From: Hallerella porci
GTDB taxonomy: Bacteria > Fibrobacterota > Fibrobacteria > Fibrobacterales > Fibrobacteraceae
DNA length: 64,000 bases
Direction of reading: 5' to 3'
NCBI RefSeq assembly: GCF_003148885.1
Contig: NZ_QGHD01000002.1
Location: 109,323-173,322 of the forward strand
Numbering within the stretch: position 1 is the stretch's first letter; each line of letters opens with the position of its first letter. The notes under the pieces were generated by a model that saw nothing but the letters and a program-made list of their open reading frames with translations, made no database searches and was not told the origin of the DNA. This document shows, one piece after another, positions 17,334 through 26,422 of the stretch. The position numbers were made by a program, and so were the translations under genes.

Positions 17334-19544
17334 ATGAAACATTTTACCAAATCCCTTTTTATCGCCGGTCTTACCGCATTTTCTTTTTCCAATGCGGCAC
17401 CGAGTTTTCCTTTTCCGCAAAATCAAGCCTATCCCTACGGCAATACATTTAAATCAGCGGTAACCGACTCCATTCAAAAGCACTTTGATGTTTGGAAAAA
17501 AGCGTGGTACACCGAAGCCGGGACTTTCTACGCCAAATACGACGGCGCCTCCGAAAGCGCAAACGCCCAAATGCCTGCGGGCACAGCACGCGTGATTAGT
17601 CCCGACGAACACGCCGAAAGCACCGTTTCCGAAGGCATCGCTTACGGTATGTTGTTAATGGTTTATATGTCGAGCACGGCGAGCGATCATCAAGCCGAAT
17701 TCGATAAATTATGGAAATATTGGAAGTGCTACGGCAAAGGTTCCAACGGAAATGGCTGCAACAGTTGGAACGGCGAAGGGATGGATTGGAAAATCGACAA
17801 TTACACAGGAAGTGTTGACGGTTCCGGTACGGCAAGCGACGCCGAATTCGATGCAGCCCTCGCCCTGGTCATGGCATCGAAACAGTGGAATAATCCCACT
17901 TATTTAGAAGAAGCGAAGAAATTGATTACTTGGACAAAGTCCAACGACTTTAATTCCGACGGCTCAATTCGTCCGGGCAGCAACTGGAATGATGCATTTA
18001 ACCCAAGTTATTCTGCGGTAGCCGCCTTCCAACTTTTTTACGAAGTGACGAAAGACGCCTTCTGGCAAACCGCTGTCGAAAAAGCCACCGCCGAAGTGCA
18101 ATTATGCCAAAATGCCGCGACCGGTTTAATGCCGGACTGGTGCGATTGGAGCTCTCACAAACCTACACATACAAGCGCAAATGTCACTAGCGGTTACCTC
18201 GGATTTTATAATGATGCGACTCGTACGCCGTGGCGTATGGCTTGGGGCTATTCTTGGTACGGAATCAAAGGCGCCAAAGCGAGCAACGATAAAATCATTT
18301 CTTGGTTAGATTCTATTTCTTACGGCTACGCAGGGATGCTTGCGCCGGGTTATAATGTAGACGGTTCTACAGAAACCGACGTCTTTGTTTCTTCGGATTT
18401 TACAGGCGGTCTCGGACTTTCGATGCTTTCGGCCGATAATCCGGGTGCTTACTTAGAAGGTTTATATTATACCCTCGCCAACACACAAGGAAAAGAATCG
18501 TTGACATCTAGCTCGGGAGAACAATATTTTGCGGCGACATTAAATGTGCTCTATATGCTCCTCCTCACGGGAAATATGCCGAACTTCTATAATATGACGG
18601 GTTATACCGCCTTTACGCCGAACCCGGCAGATGTGCAAACTCCGAAAATGCCCGAAGGCACTTTAATTGACACCGCAGAACATCCCGCGATTTCAGGATT
18701 CACGCATTGGGGAGTTTATTCCGATAAGCTCGGCCAAACTAAAATGTATCCGGATTCGGGCACTTCGGGAGTTTTCAAACAACTCGATGGCACCAATATG
18801 GTCGCAGCCGAAATGTTTATCGGTCCAGAACCGCTCTACACCGGCGCCGCTGATTTGAAATATCCTTTTGCGGGCATCGCTTGCTCTTTTGACGCTAGCC
18901 AAGCTTACTATGATTTAAGCGATTTAGCAAATGTGCACATTGTTTATAAGAGCAAAGGTGTTGTCCGATTCTCTCTCTTGGATCAAGAAACCTTAAACCA
19001 AGACAAAGAAGGCGGCGAACCGGGCTATTATCTGCCACCGACCGAAGATTGGCGAGTTCTCGATATTGATATTAGCTATAACACAAGCGGTTACTATAAG
19101 AATTTTAACACTCTCACTTATCCCGCGTGGACAGGTCTTCAAGGAAATATGGATGCGCCCGATGTTTTGAAAGCAGTTCGCGGTGTCAAATTTGATGCCA
19201 AGATGCAAAAATCCGGATTTGCTTCATTTGCTTTGAAAGAAATTGCTTTGCAAGATAAGGACGGCAATATTATCTCAAACTTGAAAGAAATCAATGCCAT
19301 TCAAGCCCCGAAAAAAGCCGTCGGCAAAGCGCTCCTTAGCCAAAATGGAAAGAGCGTACACTTTGAACAAGTCGGAAACCAAGCAAAGCTCCGCATCTAC
19401 GACTTGAAAGGCAATTTACTCGCGAGCAAGACTGTGAGCGGAACAGGCGACATCGCATTAGACGCTCTCGCTCCCGCTAGCGGACTTTATGTGTTGCGTC
19501 TTTCGACGGCAACTCATTCGCAATTCTTAAAAATTCAAAAATAA
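17334..19544 (+). CDS. GH8 cellulase with CBM11-like module and sorting tail
   Basis: A 736-residue secreted GH8 enzyme. Signal peptide residues 1-21; GH8 catalytic domain about 35-420, with general acid Glu100 in STVSEGIAYGML and the Asp motif GTASDAEFDAAL (D169, D173). A beta-sandwich module about 450-645 resembles CBM11/CIA30 (YPFAGIACSF, VHIVYKSKGVVRFSLLD, DWRVLDIDI, RGVKFDAKM). A C-terminal sorting-type tail covers about 660-736 (LRIYDLKGNLLASKTV, GLYVLRLSTA). It would cleave cellulose or beta-glucan outside the cell. The only upstream SD-like sequence is a weak TAGG. The GH5 gene follows 36 bases after the stop, so they form a pair. Confidence 0.9.
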   Translation: MKHFTKSLFIAGLTAFSFSNAAPSFPFPQNQAYPYGNTFKSAVTDSIQKHFDVWKKAWYTEAGTFYAKYDGASESANAQMPAGTARVISPDEHAESTVSEGIAYGMLLMVYMSSTASDHQAEFDKLWKYWKCYGKGSNGNGCNSWNGEGMDWKIDNYTGSVDGSGTASDAEFDAALALVMASKQWNNPTYLEEAKKLITWTKSNDFNSDGSIRPGSNWNDAFNPSYSAVAAFQLFYEVTKDAFWQTAVEKATAEVQLCQNAATGLMPDWCDWSSHKPTHTSANVTSGYLGFYNDATRTPWRMAWGYSWYGIKGAKASNDKIISWLDSISYGYAGMLAPGYNVDGSTETDVFVSSDFTGGLGLSMLSADNPGAYLEGLYYTLANTQGKESLTSSSGEQYFAATLNVLYMLLLTGNMPNFYNMTGYTAFTPNPADVQTPKMPEGTLIDTAEHPAISGFTHWGVYSDKLGQTKMYPDSGTSGVFKQLDGTNMVAAEMFIGPEPLYTGAADLKYPFAGIACSFDASQAYYDLSDLANVHIVYKSKGVVRFSLLDQETLNQDKEGGEPGYYLPPTEDWRVLDIDISYNTSGYYKNFNTLTYPAWTGLQGNMDAPDVLKAVRGVKFDAKMQKSGFASFALKEIALQDKDGNIISNLKEINAIQAPKKAVGKALLSQNGKSVHFEQVGNQAKLRIYDLKGNLLASKTVSGTGDIALDALAPASGLYVLRLSTATHSQFLKIQK

Positions 19545-19580
19545 ATACATCCTGGGTTGGGTAACTTTAGGAGATTCGAA

Positions 19581-21770
19581 ATGAAAAAATTAACCAAGTT
19601 CCTTTGCGTCGGCCTCTTGGCATTAGCTTCTACCGCTTTTGCCGATGCGACAAGCGCAAAACCTCTGCGCGTGGGTCCTGTGCAAAATTACGGCGCACTC
19701 GGTACCGACGGCGGAAAAATCGTAAGCCTAGTCAACGGCAAAGAAGTAATGCTCCGCGGCGTAAGCCTTTTCTGGTCCGATGCATTAGGCATTCAATACT
19801 ACAATTCCGAATCGATTTCTTGGGCAGTCAAGAATTTAGGGATTGATGTGTTCCGTTTTGCGATGGGCATTCAATACTACAATTCGCAAGGAAACGCCTC
19901 AGAACCGATGGATGCTAGCTATTCTTATGTTGGCGCCCCCGAATCTTATCTCTCTAAATTAGATCAGATGGTGCAAGTGGCAATTGAAAACGATGTTTAC
20001 ATTATCGTGGACTGGCACAGTCACCGCGCCGAAAATGAGCAAGCTTTAGCGGTTGATTTTTTCAATAAGATTGCGCAGAAGTATGCAAATATTCCGAATG
20101 TGATTTTTGAAATCTATAATGAACCGGTCAATACAGCGTGGAATACGATTGTCAGCTACGCCAATACCGTTTCTGCAGGAATTCGCAAGTACTCTAAAAA
20201 CTTGATTTTAGTCGGCACTCCAAGTTGGTCACAGCTCGGCTCTTATGGTGGCGTCACCGCCAACAATGTGGCGTATGTTTTCCACTTTTACGCGGGCACT
20301 CATAAAGTCGGTTCCTTTGGTTCACGAATTACCGCCGCCAAAAATGCCGGCAATGCGGTCTTTATTTCGGAATGGGGCACAACGAACGCCGACGGTGATG
20401 GAGAACCCGATGCCAGCGCAACTCAAGATTGGTTCCAATTTATGGAAACAAATCATTTGAGCAACTGTAACTGGAGCTTCCGCAATTATACAAGCACTAT
20501 CGACAACAAAAGCGAAAAATCCGCCATGTTTGACGGCAGCGAGATTTTGAATACTCAAGAAGCTTTGGCGAATGCAAAATACACCACTTCGGGCACGCTT
20601 GTCAAAAACTATTTGACATCGCACACTAGTTCTTGGGCAGATTCTTTACTCGCCGGGAAGACTGCAGGTTCTTGCCACTTTGATTCCAAAACAGTCAAGC
20701 AAACCGCAGGTTCTGTAACTTTACCAGCCGGTTGCACCTACACTTCGAGCAATGAATCGGCAGTCACCGTTTCGGGCGGAACCGCAACCATTCTCGATGC
20801 GGGCTATGCCATCCTCACCGGAAACGATGGTTCTCAATCCATCATCACGGTGGAAGCGGAACCGGAACAAAATTCGGGAATCGTCAGCTTCCTTTGCCGT
20901 TACGGCGGAAACTGCTCGCAAGGTCATTCTGTAAAAAATTATACCGGAACAAATCCATTAGAAACAATTCTTACAGTCAGTACAACAACAACCCAAAAAG
21001 GAACTTTATCTTTTAAAGCTTTAAATCCAGAAATCGTCAAAGTAAAAACGGGAACTTGCACTATCACCCAATGTTATAGTGCACAAAATAAAACCGTTAC
21101 TTTTGCAGAATTTACAGGCGTCTATGGTGACGGAAAAATCGTCATTACTGCGCCCGCTGTTACCGGCTACCGCGCACTCAACGAGACCATTACAGTTTCC
21201 TATAAGAAAGGCCTCTACAAACTGAGTTCCTATTTCAAAAATTGGACTCTTGCTCTCGGAGCTCTTTCCAGAGAAAAAGTGCTTCCTGATGTTGTCAATC
21301 AAACAGTCCCTGTGACCTATACTTATAACGGTCAACCGTCTACTCCGTATTTGACGAAAGTCGGCACCGCAATTCAAGCCGGAACAGAAAATGCAATTGT
21401 GCTGATTAACGCCTCTGCCCCCGGCGATGACAATTACGAACCGTTAGATCAAACGATTACTGTCGTCGTCGGCGATAGCACTCTTGCGGTCAACAAAACC
21501 GAATTCGATAACGCTCCGATTCTTGCAAAAGCAAAAGTCGCTCCGTTCCGCACTCAAATTCAAGAAAACGGCCTTTTGCTGCAAGTTCCGCAAAGCGGTT
21601 TTGTTTCGTGGGCAATTTACACCCCCGCAGGCAAAGTCATCGCAAGCCAAAAGCAAAACCTCTCCGCCGGCTCGCACTTAATCTCGCTCGAAAACCTCCC
21701 CACCGGCTCTTATATGATGCGGGTCAAGCAAGGCAGCAACCAGTCTAATTTTCACTGGAATAAGCAATAA
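19581..21770 (+). CDS. GH5 endoglucanase with Ig-like repeats and sorting tail
   Basis: A 729-residue secreted GH5 cellulase. Signal peptide about 1-22; catalytic domain about 35-315. The acid/base Glu181 is in FEIYNEP and the nucleophile Glu264 in VFISEWGT. The block VDWHSHRAENE is conserved in the GH5_2-like group. Residues about 370-640 look like several bacterial Ig-like/MBG repeats (SAVTVSGGTATILDAGYAIL, NYEPLDQTITVVV). A sorting-type tail covers about 650-729. The start at 19581 has AGGAG 9 bases upstream. The heptapeptide GIQYYNS occurs twice, at residues 70 and 96, with a 20-base identical DNA repeat. Likely a cell-surface or secreted endoglucanase cotranscribed with the GH8. Confidence 0.92.
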   Translation: MKKLTKFLCVGLLALASTAFADATSAKPLRVGPVQNYGALGTDGGKIVSLVNGKEVMLRGVSLFWSDALGIQYYNSESISWAVKNLGIDVFRFAMGIQYYNSQGNASEPMDASYSYVGAPESYLSKLDQMVQVAIENDVYIIVDWHSHRAENEQALAVDFFNKIAQKYANIPNVIFEIYNEPVNTAWNTIVSYANTVSAGIRKYSKNLILVGTPSWSQLGSYGGVTANNVAYVFHFYAGTHKVGSFGSRITAAKNAGNAVFISEWGTTNADGDGEPDASATQDWFQFMETNHLSNCNWSFRNYTSTIDNKSEKSAMFDGSEILNTQEALANAKYTTSGTLVKNYLTSHTSSWADSLLAGKTAGSCHFDSKTVKQTAGSVTLPAGCTYTSSNESAVTVSGGTATILDAGYAILTGNDGSQSIITVEAEPEQNSGIVSFLCRYGGNCSQGHSVKNYTGTNPLETILTVSTTTTQKGTLSFKALNPEIVKVKTGTCTITQCYSAQNKTVTFAEFTGVYGDGKIVITAPAVTGYRALNETITVSYKKGLYKLSSYFKNWTLALGALSREKVLPDVVNQTVPVTYTYNGQPSTPYLTKVGTAIQAGTENAIVLINASAPGDDNYEPLDQTITVVVGDSTLAVNKTEFDNAPILAKAKVAPFRTQIQENGLLLQVPQSGFVSWAIYTPAGKVIASQKQNLSAGSHLISLENLPTGSYMMRVKQGSNQSNFHWNKQ
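19788..19885 (+). repeat. 20-base direct repeat inside the GH5 gene
   Basis: GGCATTCAATACTACAATTC occurs at 19788-19807 and again, identical, at 19866-19885, in the same frame. Both copies encode GIQYYN. Confidence 0.9.
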
Positions 21771-21789
21771 AAATTAGAACAGAAAATGA

Positions 21790-21877
21790 AGAACTGGCGC
21801 GGCTTTGCTGCGCCAGTTCTATTTACAACGAATAAAAAATTAGGAACGAAAAAGAACCGCTTTCGCGGTTCTTTTTT
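21790..21877 (+). terminator. Double hairpin terminator after the GH8-GH5 pair
   Basis: The first stem is AGAACTGGCGC / GCGCCAGTTCT (21790-21820) and lacks a T-run. The second is AAGAACCGC / GCGGTTCTT (21852-21872), followed by six T. Together they should end the cellulase transcript. Confidence 0.8.
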
Positions 21878-22246
21878 ACAGTGCTTTAATTTCGTCAATT
21901 GTGAGGCCAGTCCGTTATGCGATCGCTTCTAATGGAAAGCCGTCATCGCAGAAGCCTTTGGCGAGGGAACGTGCTGCGCGCCAAAGGCGCGCCTAATTCT
22001 CAATTGTTAATTATGCATTGACTTACGCCCATTACGCTGCGGCTCGGTCATAAATGAGCAAGCTCATTTTTGCGACTCTCACCTTGCTATAATTGTTAAT
22101 TGTGCATTGAAACTAGTGCTCCGCGCGGAAATGCAAGATCTTAGAACTTAGATTTTAGAGCTTAGAGTTCTAAGTTCAAAGCTCTCAGCTCAAAGTTCTT
22201 AAGACCCGTACGGCTTCGCCGCGCCAAACTCTACAAATTTCCACAT
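21878..22246. repeat. Gene-free stretch with degenerate intergenic repeats
   Basis: No credible gene. It contains a GC palindrome GCGCGCCAAAGGCGCGC (21979-21995), two copies of an AATTGTTAATT(A/G)TGCATTG motif (near 21999 and 22091), and a self-complementary run of ATTTTAGAGCTTAGAGTTC / AAGTTCAAAGCTC type (22140-22200). The TGCATTG-type motif recurs in degenerate form near 59090-59130. These look like decayed dispersed intergenic repeats. Confidence 0.5.
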
Positions 22247-22280
22247 AAAAAAATTCCCAGCTTTTGCTGGGAATTTTTTT
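22247..22280 (-). terminator. Terminator of the six-gene surface operon
   Basis: The stem AAAAAAATTCCCAGC / GCTGGGAATTTTTTT ends only 4 bases from the GH18-like stop. It is strong in both directions. Confidence 0.9.
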
Positions 22281-22283
22281 CTT

Positions 22284-23339
22284 TTACTTTTTCTTCGGCT
22301 TGTAGTTCACATCGGGTCTCAGTTCTAGTCCGATGGTGACTAACAGCGAAACAATCGGTTCCGTGTGATCTTGCGAAAGGTCGTAAGCCGCAACGCCTGC
22401 GTAGCCTTCGTTTTTCACCGTTTCTGCGAGAGCTTTTACCGAAGGAATTCCCATAAAGACGATGGATTCCATATCGCTGACAGCAACTTCGGATTTCGAG
22501 GCTTCATCAAAGGTCACCTGATAATCCGGCGTATCAAACTTCGCCATCAATTCTTTATACGAAAGAATGCCTTCGTTACCGCTACCGATACCGGTTTGCG
22601 CTTCGCCCAAACCTTTGGCTCCTGTAAAGCTTTTACCATAGAAAAGCACAACCGGAACGAGTTTATCTTTTTCAACGCCCTTACTCGAAAGAGTATTCAT
22701 CGCTTCTTCAAAAACGGTGACGCTCTGATTCGGCTTTAATTCCGAAGATTCTTCGGTCATTTGATCCGGCACAAAGACGGTAATGTAATCGGCACGGTTC
22801 AAGGCTTCGGCGCTATAAGCGTCTGCAGATGATTGCGGATAAGCGGTCACCGCAAGTTCTTTATCGCCCAAAGCTTCCTTCAAAGCATTGACCATTTTGC
22901 CAAAAGCTTCGGCATTTTCGGCGGTAAGATTTTGCCAATCCAATTCGGCACCCGCAGCACCATTTTCCGAAATCCAAGAAGCCGCATTGTTTGCAAAAGT
23001 CGAAAGCATTTCATCGGAGCCTGCAATTTCTGCTAAAGTTCCTTCTTGTTCCATGCCACCGATCGAAACAATCAGCTTTACCTTATTTTCATTCGAAAGT
23101 TTGGCGAGTTCCTTAAAGTTTTCCGCATCGTTTTCATCGGCAAAGGCGAGAGAACCATCCGAAGAAGGCGAAAGCGAAACATAGTGAATATGAGTCACCA
23201 TATTGTAGCGGATATCTTTTGGCGCAAATTGCGAATATTGGCTCCAATACGGGAAATATCCCACGACTTTATCAGCTGCAGCATTCGCAAGTGCGGCGCA
23301 ACCGAAGACCAAAGAAAGAGCGATCCATTTTAAGTTCAT
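22284..23339 (-). CDS. GH18-like protein lacking the catalytic Glu
   Basis: A 351-residue secreted protein of the GH18 (chitinase) fold. Signal peptide about 1-21; TIM-barrel strands include KVVGYFPYWSQY, KLIVSIGG (the SxGG motif, residues 92-95) and ELAVTAYP. The active-site motif DGxDxDWE reads AGAELDWQ at residues 129-136: the first Asp is Ala, the second Glu, and the catalytic Glu is Gln (codon CAA on the coding strand). It should not hydrolyse chitin and may bind a glycan instead. Start at 23339 is set by GAGG upstream and the signal peptide; a longer frame to 23456 only overlaps the neighbour. Last gene of the six-gene operon, 8 bases after the lipoprotein stop. Confidence 0.85.
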   Translation of the reverse strand: MNLKWIALSLVFGCAALANAAADKVVGYFPYWSQYSQFAPKDIRYNMVTHIHYVSLSPSSDGSLAFADENDAENFKELAKLSNENKVKLIVSIGGMEQEGTLAEIAGSDEMLSTFANNAASWISENGAAGAELDWQNLTAENAEAFGKMVNALKEALGDKELAVTAYPQSSADAYSAEALNRADYITVFVPDQMTEESSELKPNQSVTVFEEAMNTLSSKGVEKDKLVPVVLFYGKSFTGAKGLGEAQTGIGSGNEGILSYKELMAKFDTPDYQVTFDEASKSEVAVSDMESIVFMGIPSVKALAETVKNEGYAGVAAYDLSQDHTEPIVSLLVTIGLELRPDVNYKPKKK

Positions 23340-23347
23340 AAAAGACC

Positions 23348-24229
23348 TCATTCCGCAATTTCGCGGACAATGCCAGCGGCATCTACGCAATAAGTTTTCG
23401 TCGCCGGATAAACTTCTTCCGCTTGAATCGGATTCATCGATTCGGCATCCGAGCAAAGGCGATAAGCCCAGCCGTGCGTTCTACCATAAAATACATACTG
23501 CAAGCTAATCGCTTCCCAATCCACCGGAATCGCAGCTAACGCAGCCAAATCCTCAGTAGTCGTTTTGAAGTTGAATTTCAGCAGTTGTTTTTTCTTATCC
23601 GCCGGAATTCCGCCTAAAGTAACAGTTGTATCAATCGTAAACTTCTCAAGATTTTCTTGCGTCGTAGCCCCATGAAGTTTTACAACCGAATAAGCAGAAT
23701 CGTCAATGTCATACGAAACAGGAATCATTTTCGTAGCATCTACGGAATCCTTGATTTCGCCAGAAACATTCGTGATTTTGCCTTCTGCGCTGTAAGTCAG
23801 TTTGACATTTAAGACTTCTATTGGCTTTTTGGCAATAAGGTCGGCAACTTTCAAAGCTAAAGTATCCAATTTGAAGGTTGTGTCCACGACAGTCATCGCG
23901 GTCCAATCATCTTGCCACAATTCTTCGGAATAACCGGCATATAGCGGATTCGCATAAATTTGATGCAATGTCGCGGTATCGCCAAAGAACATCGCTGTAT
24001 CCACTGCAAAAGTCAACGAATCGACTGTTGCGGCATCATTCAGCGCCGAAACATAGTCTTGAATCTGCAAGCTGCGAAGTGCCGGATGCAAATTCATATA
24101 AGTTTCTGCTTGGAAGTCTTTCGGGTAATTGTCTTCATACGCTTCCGAAGAAGAAACATCCAACGAGGAGCAAGCGGTGAACGCAAAGGTTCCCAAAGCT
24201 ACTAAAAGAGTTAAAGATTTATTCATCAT
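23348..24229 (-). CDS. Lipoprotein of unknown function in the surface operon
   Basis: A 293-residue lipoprotein. The signal ends in a lipobox FTAC with Cys20, followed by SSLDVSSSEAYED. The remainder is acidic, with mixed alpha/beta character, and contains repeated TVDSLTFAVDTAMF and KLDTLALKV-like strands and DSxDAT sequences. I recognise no family. It lies 11 bases downstream of the third barrel gene and 8 bases upstream of the GH18-like gene, so it belongs to the same transcript. It may be the surface or periplasmic partner of the barrels; this is inferred. Confidence 0.75.
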   Translation of the reverse strand: MMNKSLTLLVALGTFAFTACSSLDVSSSEAYEDNYPKDFQAETYMNLHPALRSLQIQDYVSALNDAATVDSLTFAVDTAMFFGDTATLHQIYANPLYAGYSEELWQDDWTAMTVVDTTFKLDTLALKVADLIAKKPIEVLNVKLTYSAEGKITNVSGEIKDSVDATKMIPVSYDIDDSAYSVVKLHGATTQENLEKFTIDTTVTLGGIPADKKKQLLKFNFKTTTEDLAALAAIPVDWEAISLQYVFYGRTHGWAYRLCSDAESMNPIQAEEVYPATKTYCVDAAGIVREIAE

Positions 24230-24240
24230 AGTCGCACCTC

Positions 24241-26406
24241 TTAGAATGTTACCGTCACGTCGGCCATAATCACATTCTTATCGATCGAAAGTTCATCATG
24301 CACTTCTGTCGTTACCGCCGTAGCCGGGTCGGTGACAGAGCGGTTGAATTTCACTTTATCGGTCAAGAGTCCGTATTGAATGGAAAGGTAAGATGCCGGA
24401 GCAATTTTGACGCGCGGACCCACGCGGAGAAGCATTTCTTCGGTCTTGGTAATCATCGCCGAAGAACTGATTACGAGCGGGTTACCGTATTCCATCTTGA
24501 ATTGTTCAAAGCCTGCGAGGAAGCCGATCGGGCCCCAAATTTCGGCAGAAACACCCGCCATAATGCGGTCGGATTTCCGCTTAAAGTAAGCATCTTCTTC
24601 GGAATGCGCAAAGGATCCTTGCACGAAGACGCGATTAAAATCGGTGTCAAATTGTTTGAGCACTTGATCCACGCGAACGCCGAGACCCACAGCGTATTGC
24701 GTGTACTTGTTATCAATCGCATCTTGATTGTATTGCGAGAAGCGCACATTCACATTCACCGCAGCATTCCAATCGCCATCAAAGGCAACATCAAAGCCTT
24801 TGCGGTCAGGGGTTGCAATGCCATACGGAAGAGCCATATCCAAAGAGCCATCCATCAAGAAGAGCGCTTCATTCAAATCCAAACGCTTAATGGTGTTGGC
24901 GTTGTAGCCATTGCGATAGGTATGCACATTCTTGTAGTTGTTATACAAGCGGGAATACATATAATCCGATTCACCATTATTGGAAGACAATACATTCGCC
25001 TTCGACGAAGATTGAATGTTGCTTGCGTTATACGGATTGGAGTTATAAACTTGGAAGTAGAGATTTTCAAGGCTAGACATGCCAAAGGTCGAAACCAAGC
25101 CCGAATAAACCGAATCCGCATAGAGAGCGTTTGCGTTCAAAATCACAGCATTTCCGCGATAAGCCGGAGCCGCTGCCATTTCAGACCAGAACTTTTCATC
25201 GTTCTGCAAATAGCGTGCGCGCAATTCCAAGTTGAAGTTTTCGATACTCGTCTTCACATAAGGCGCGATATAGAAGCTCTTGCCGTCGTCATCCGCAAAA
25301 TCTTCCGAAACGGTCACATTTTCATCTGAAGCGATTTTCTTGACATAAGCAATGGAATCCATCGCTCCACTTGCATTTGGAATGCGTCCTCTTTGAATCA
25401 CATATTCGTAATTCGTCTTGGTTGCCGAATGATACAAATCCGCATTCCACCAAGACATGGCAAATTCACCCGTTAAACCGAAGGTTACCGGCAAATCGGG
25501 GAGAAGTTTCTTGGAATCAAAGCCAAATTCTCCCGAGAAGACTTGGTTTTCGTCCAAGACGACAGAATCCGCAAGATCGACGTCATGGGCTAAGAAGCTC
25601 AATTCGCGGTCAAAGACGTAAACATAGTTTGCGCCCACATGAGCACCGTAAGCGTCAACGCCTAAGCGAGCACCGACAAAATAACGATCCGCCCAGTCAA
25701 AGTCAAAGAAGGATTCGTCATTTTTCTTCGAGATATTGCGCAAGCGAGCGCCCGTTGCTTGGAACATCACATTGTCCACAGCACCGAGATTTCCGCTGTT
25801 ATAGACGACATTCAAGCCTTGTAAAAGGCGATTGTTTGTCGTATCCAAGTTGCGCTTTTCCATCGCTTCTGCACGGGCAGCAGCAAAAATTTCTGGTTCT
25901 TGCAAAAAGTTCGGCTGCGGCGTGTATAAGGTGTACGGAGAATAACCGACACGCATGTAACCCAAGTTGAAGGAAACGTGCTTATTGAGAATTAAACCAT
26001 CGTAAGAGAACCAATGTCCGATAATCGGGTTATTGTTCTCTTCGTATGCGCTCTGCCAATCTTTGTGCAAACGAAGTTCAACGCGAGCTTGCGTTTCGGA
26101 ACTCGGACGTGCGGTAAAGACCAAGTTTGCGGTTGTATAAGCCTGCGTTTCTTGTTCCGGTGAATTCGAGCTAAATTGATCCGACTTTGCCATCGAAGTC
26201 AAAACGCCCGCTTTGACGGATCCGTTCACGCGCAAACCGAGAACAGCATCATTCAAAGAATCCAGTTTTTCAAACAAAGACTTTTGTTGTTCTGCAATAG
26301 GCTGTTGTGCCGAAGATTCCACTTCGGGCTGCGCAAATGCGGTAGCCGCCGAAAGGAAGAGCACCGAAGAGAAGCCGAGCAAGTTTTTCATATTCAAGTT
26401 CTTCAT
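24241..26406 (-). CDS. Outer-membrane beta-barrel protein (third barrel of the operon)
   Basis: A 721-residue protein with a signal peptide (about 1-25, ending AFAQ), a short predicted coiled coil (SLFEKLDSLNDAVLGL), and then many alternating amphipathic strands ending in Phe (VTF). This is the plan of a large outer-membrane porin. Its region YTLYTPQPNFLQEPEIFAA, followed by MEKRNLDTTNNRLLQG, aligns by eye with the next gene (YTPLTLFSPDVEILYEPLIF, LLDGNQRNLQG), so the two are paralogs. GGGAGG lies 9 bases before the ATG. Likely transports or binds glycans; substrate unknown. Not a TonB receptor: no TonB box or plug seen. Confidence 0.78.
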   Translation of the reverse strand: MKNLNMKNLLGFSSVLFLSAATAFAQPEVESSAQQPIAEQQKSLFEKLDSLNDAVLGLRVNGSVKAGVLTSMAKSDQFSSNSPEQETQAYTTANLVFTARPSSETQARVELRLHKDWQSAYEENNNPIIGHWFSYDGLILNKHVSFNLGYMRVGYSPYTLYTPQPNFLQEPEIFAAARAEAMEKRNLDTTNNRLLQGLNVVYNSGNLGAVDNVMFQATGARLRNISKKNDESFFDFDWADRYFVGARLGVDAYGAHVGANYVYVFDRELSFLAHDVDLADSVVLDENQVFSGEFGFDSKKLLPDLPVTFGLTGEFAMSWWNADLYHSATKTNYEYVIQRGRIPNASGAMDSIAYVKKIASDENVTVSEDFADDDGKSFYIAPYVKTSIENFNLELRARYLQNDEKFWSEMAAAPAYRGNAVILNANALYADSVYSGLVSTFGMSSLENLYFQVYNSNPYNASNIQSSSKANVLSSNNGESDYMYSRLYNNYKNVHTYRNGYNANTIKRLDLNEALFLMDGSLDMALPYGIATPDRKGFDVAFDGDWNAAVNVNVRFSQYNQDAIDNKYTQYAVGLGVRVDQVLKQFDTDFNRVFVQGSFAHSEEDAYFKRKSDRIMAGVSAEIWGPIGFLAGFEQFKMEYGNPLVISSSAMITKTEEMLLRVGPRVKIAPASYLSIQYGLLTDKVKFNRSVTDPATAVTTEVHDELSIDKNVIMADVTVTF

Positions 26407-26422
26407 TCTTTAGTCCCTCCCA

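Noticed and set aside
24298..25329. A 343-residue forward frame inside the third barrel gene
   Set aside because: Antisense shadow: rich in Arg, His and Ile with no domain, and opposite a gene with signal peptide, RBS and operon context.
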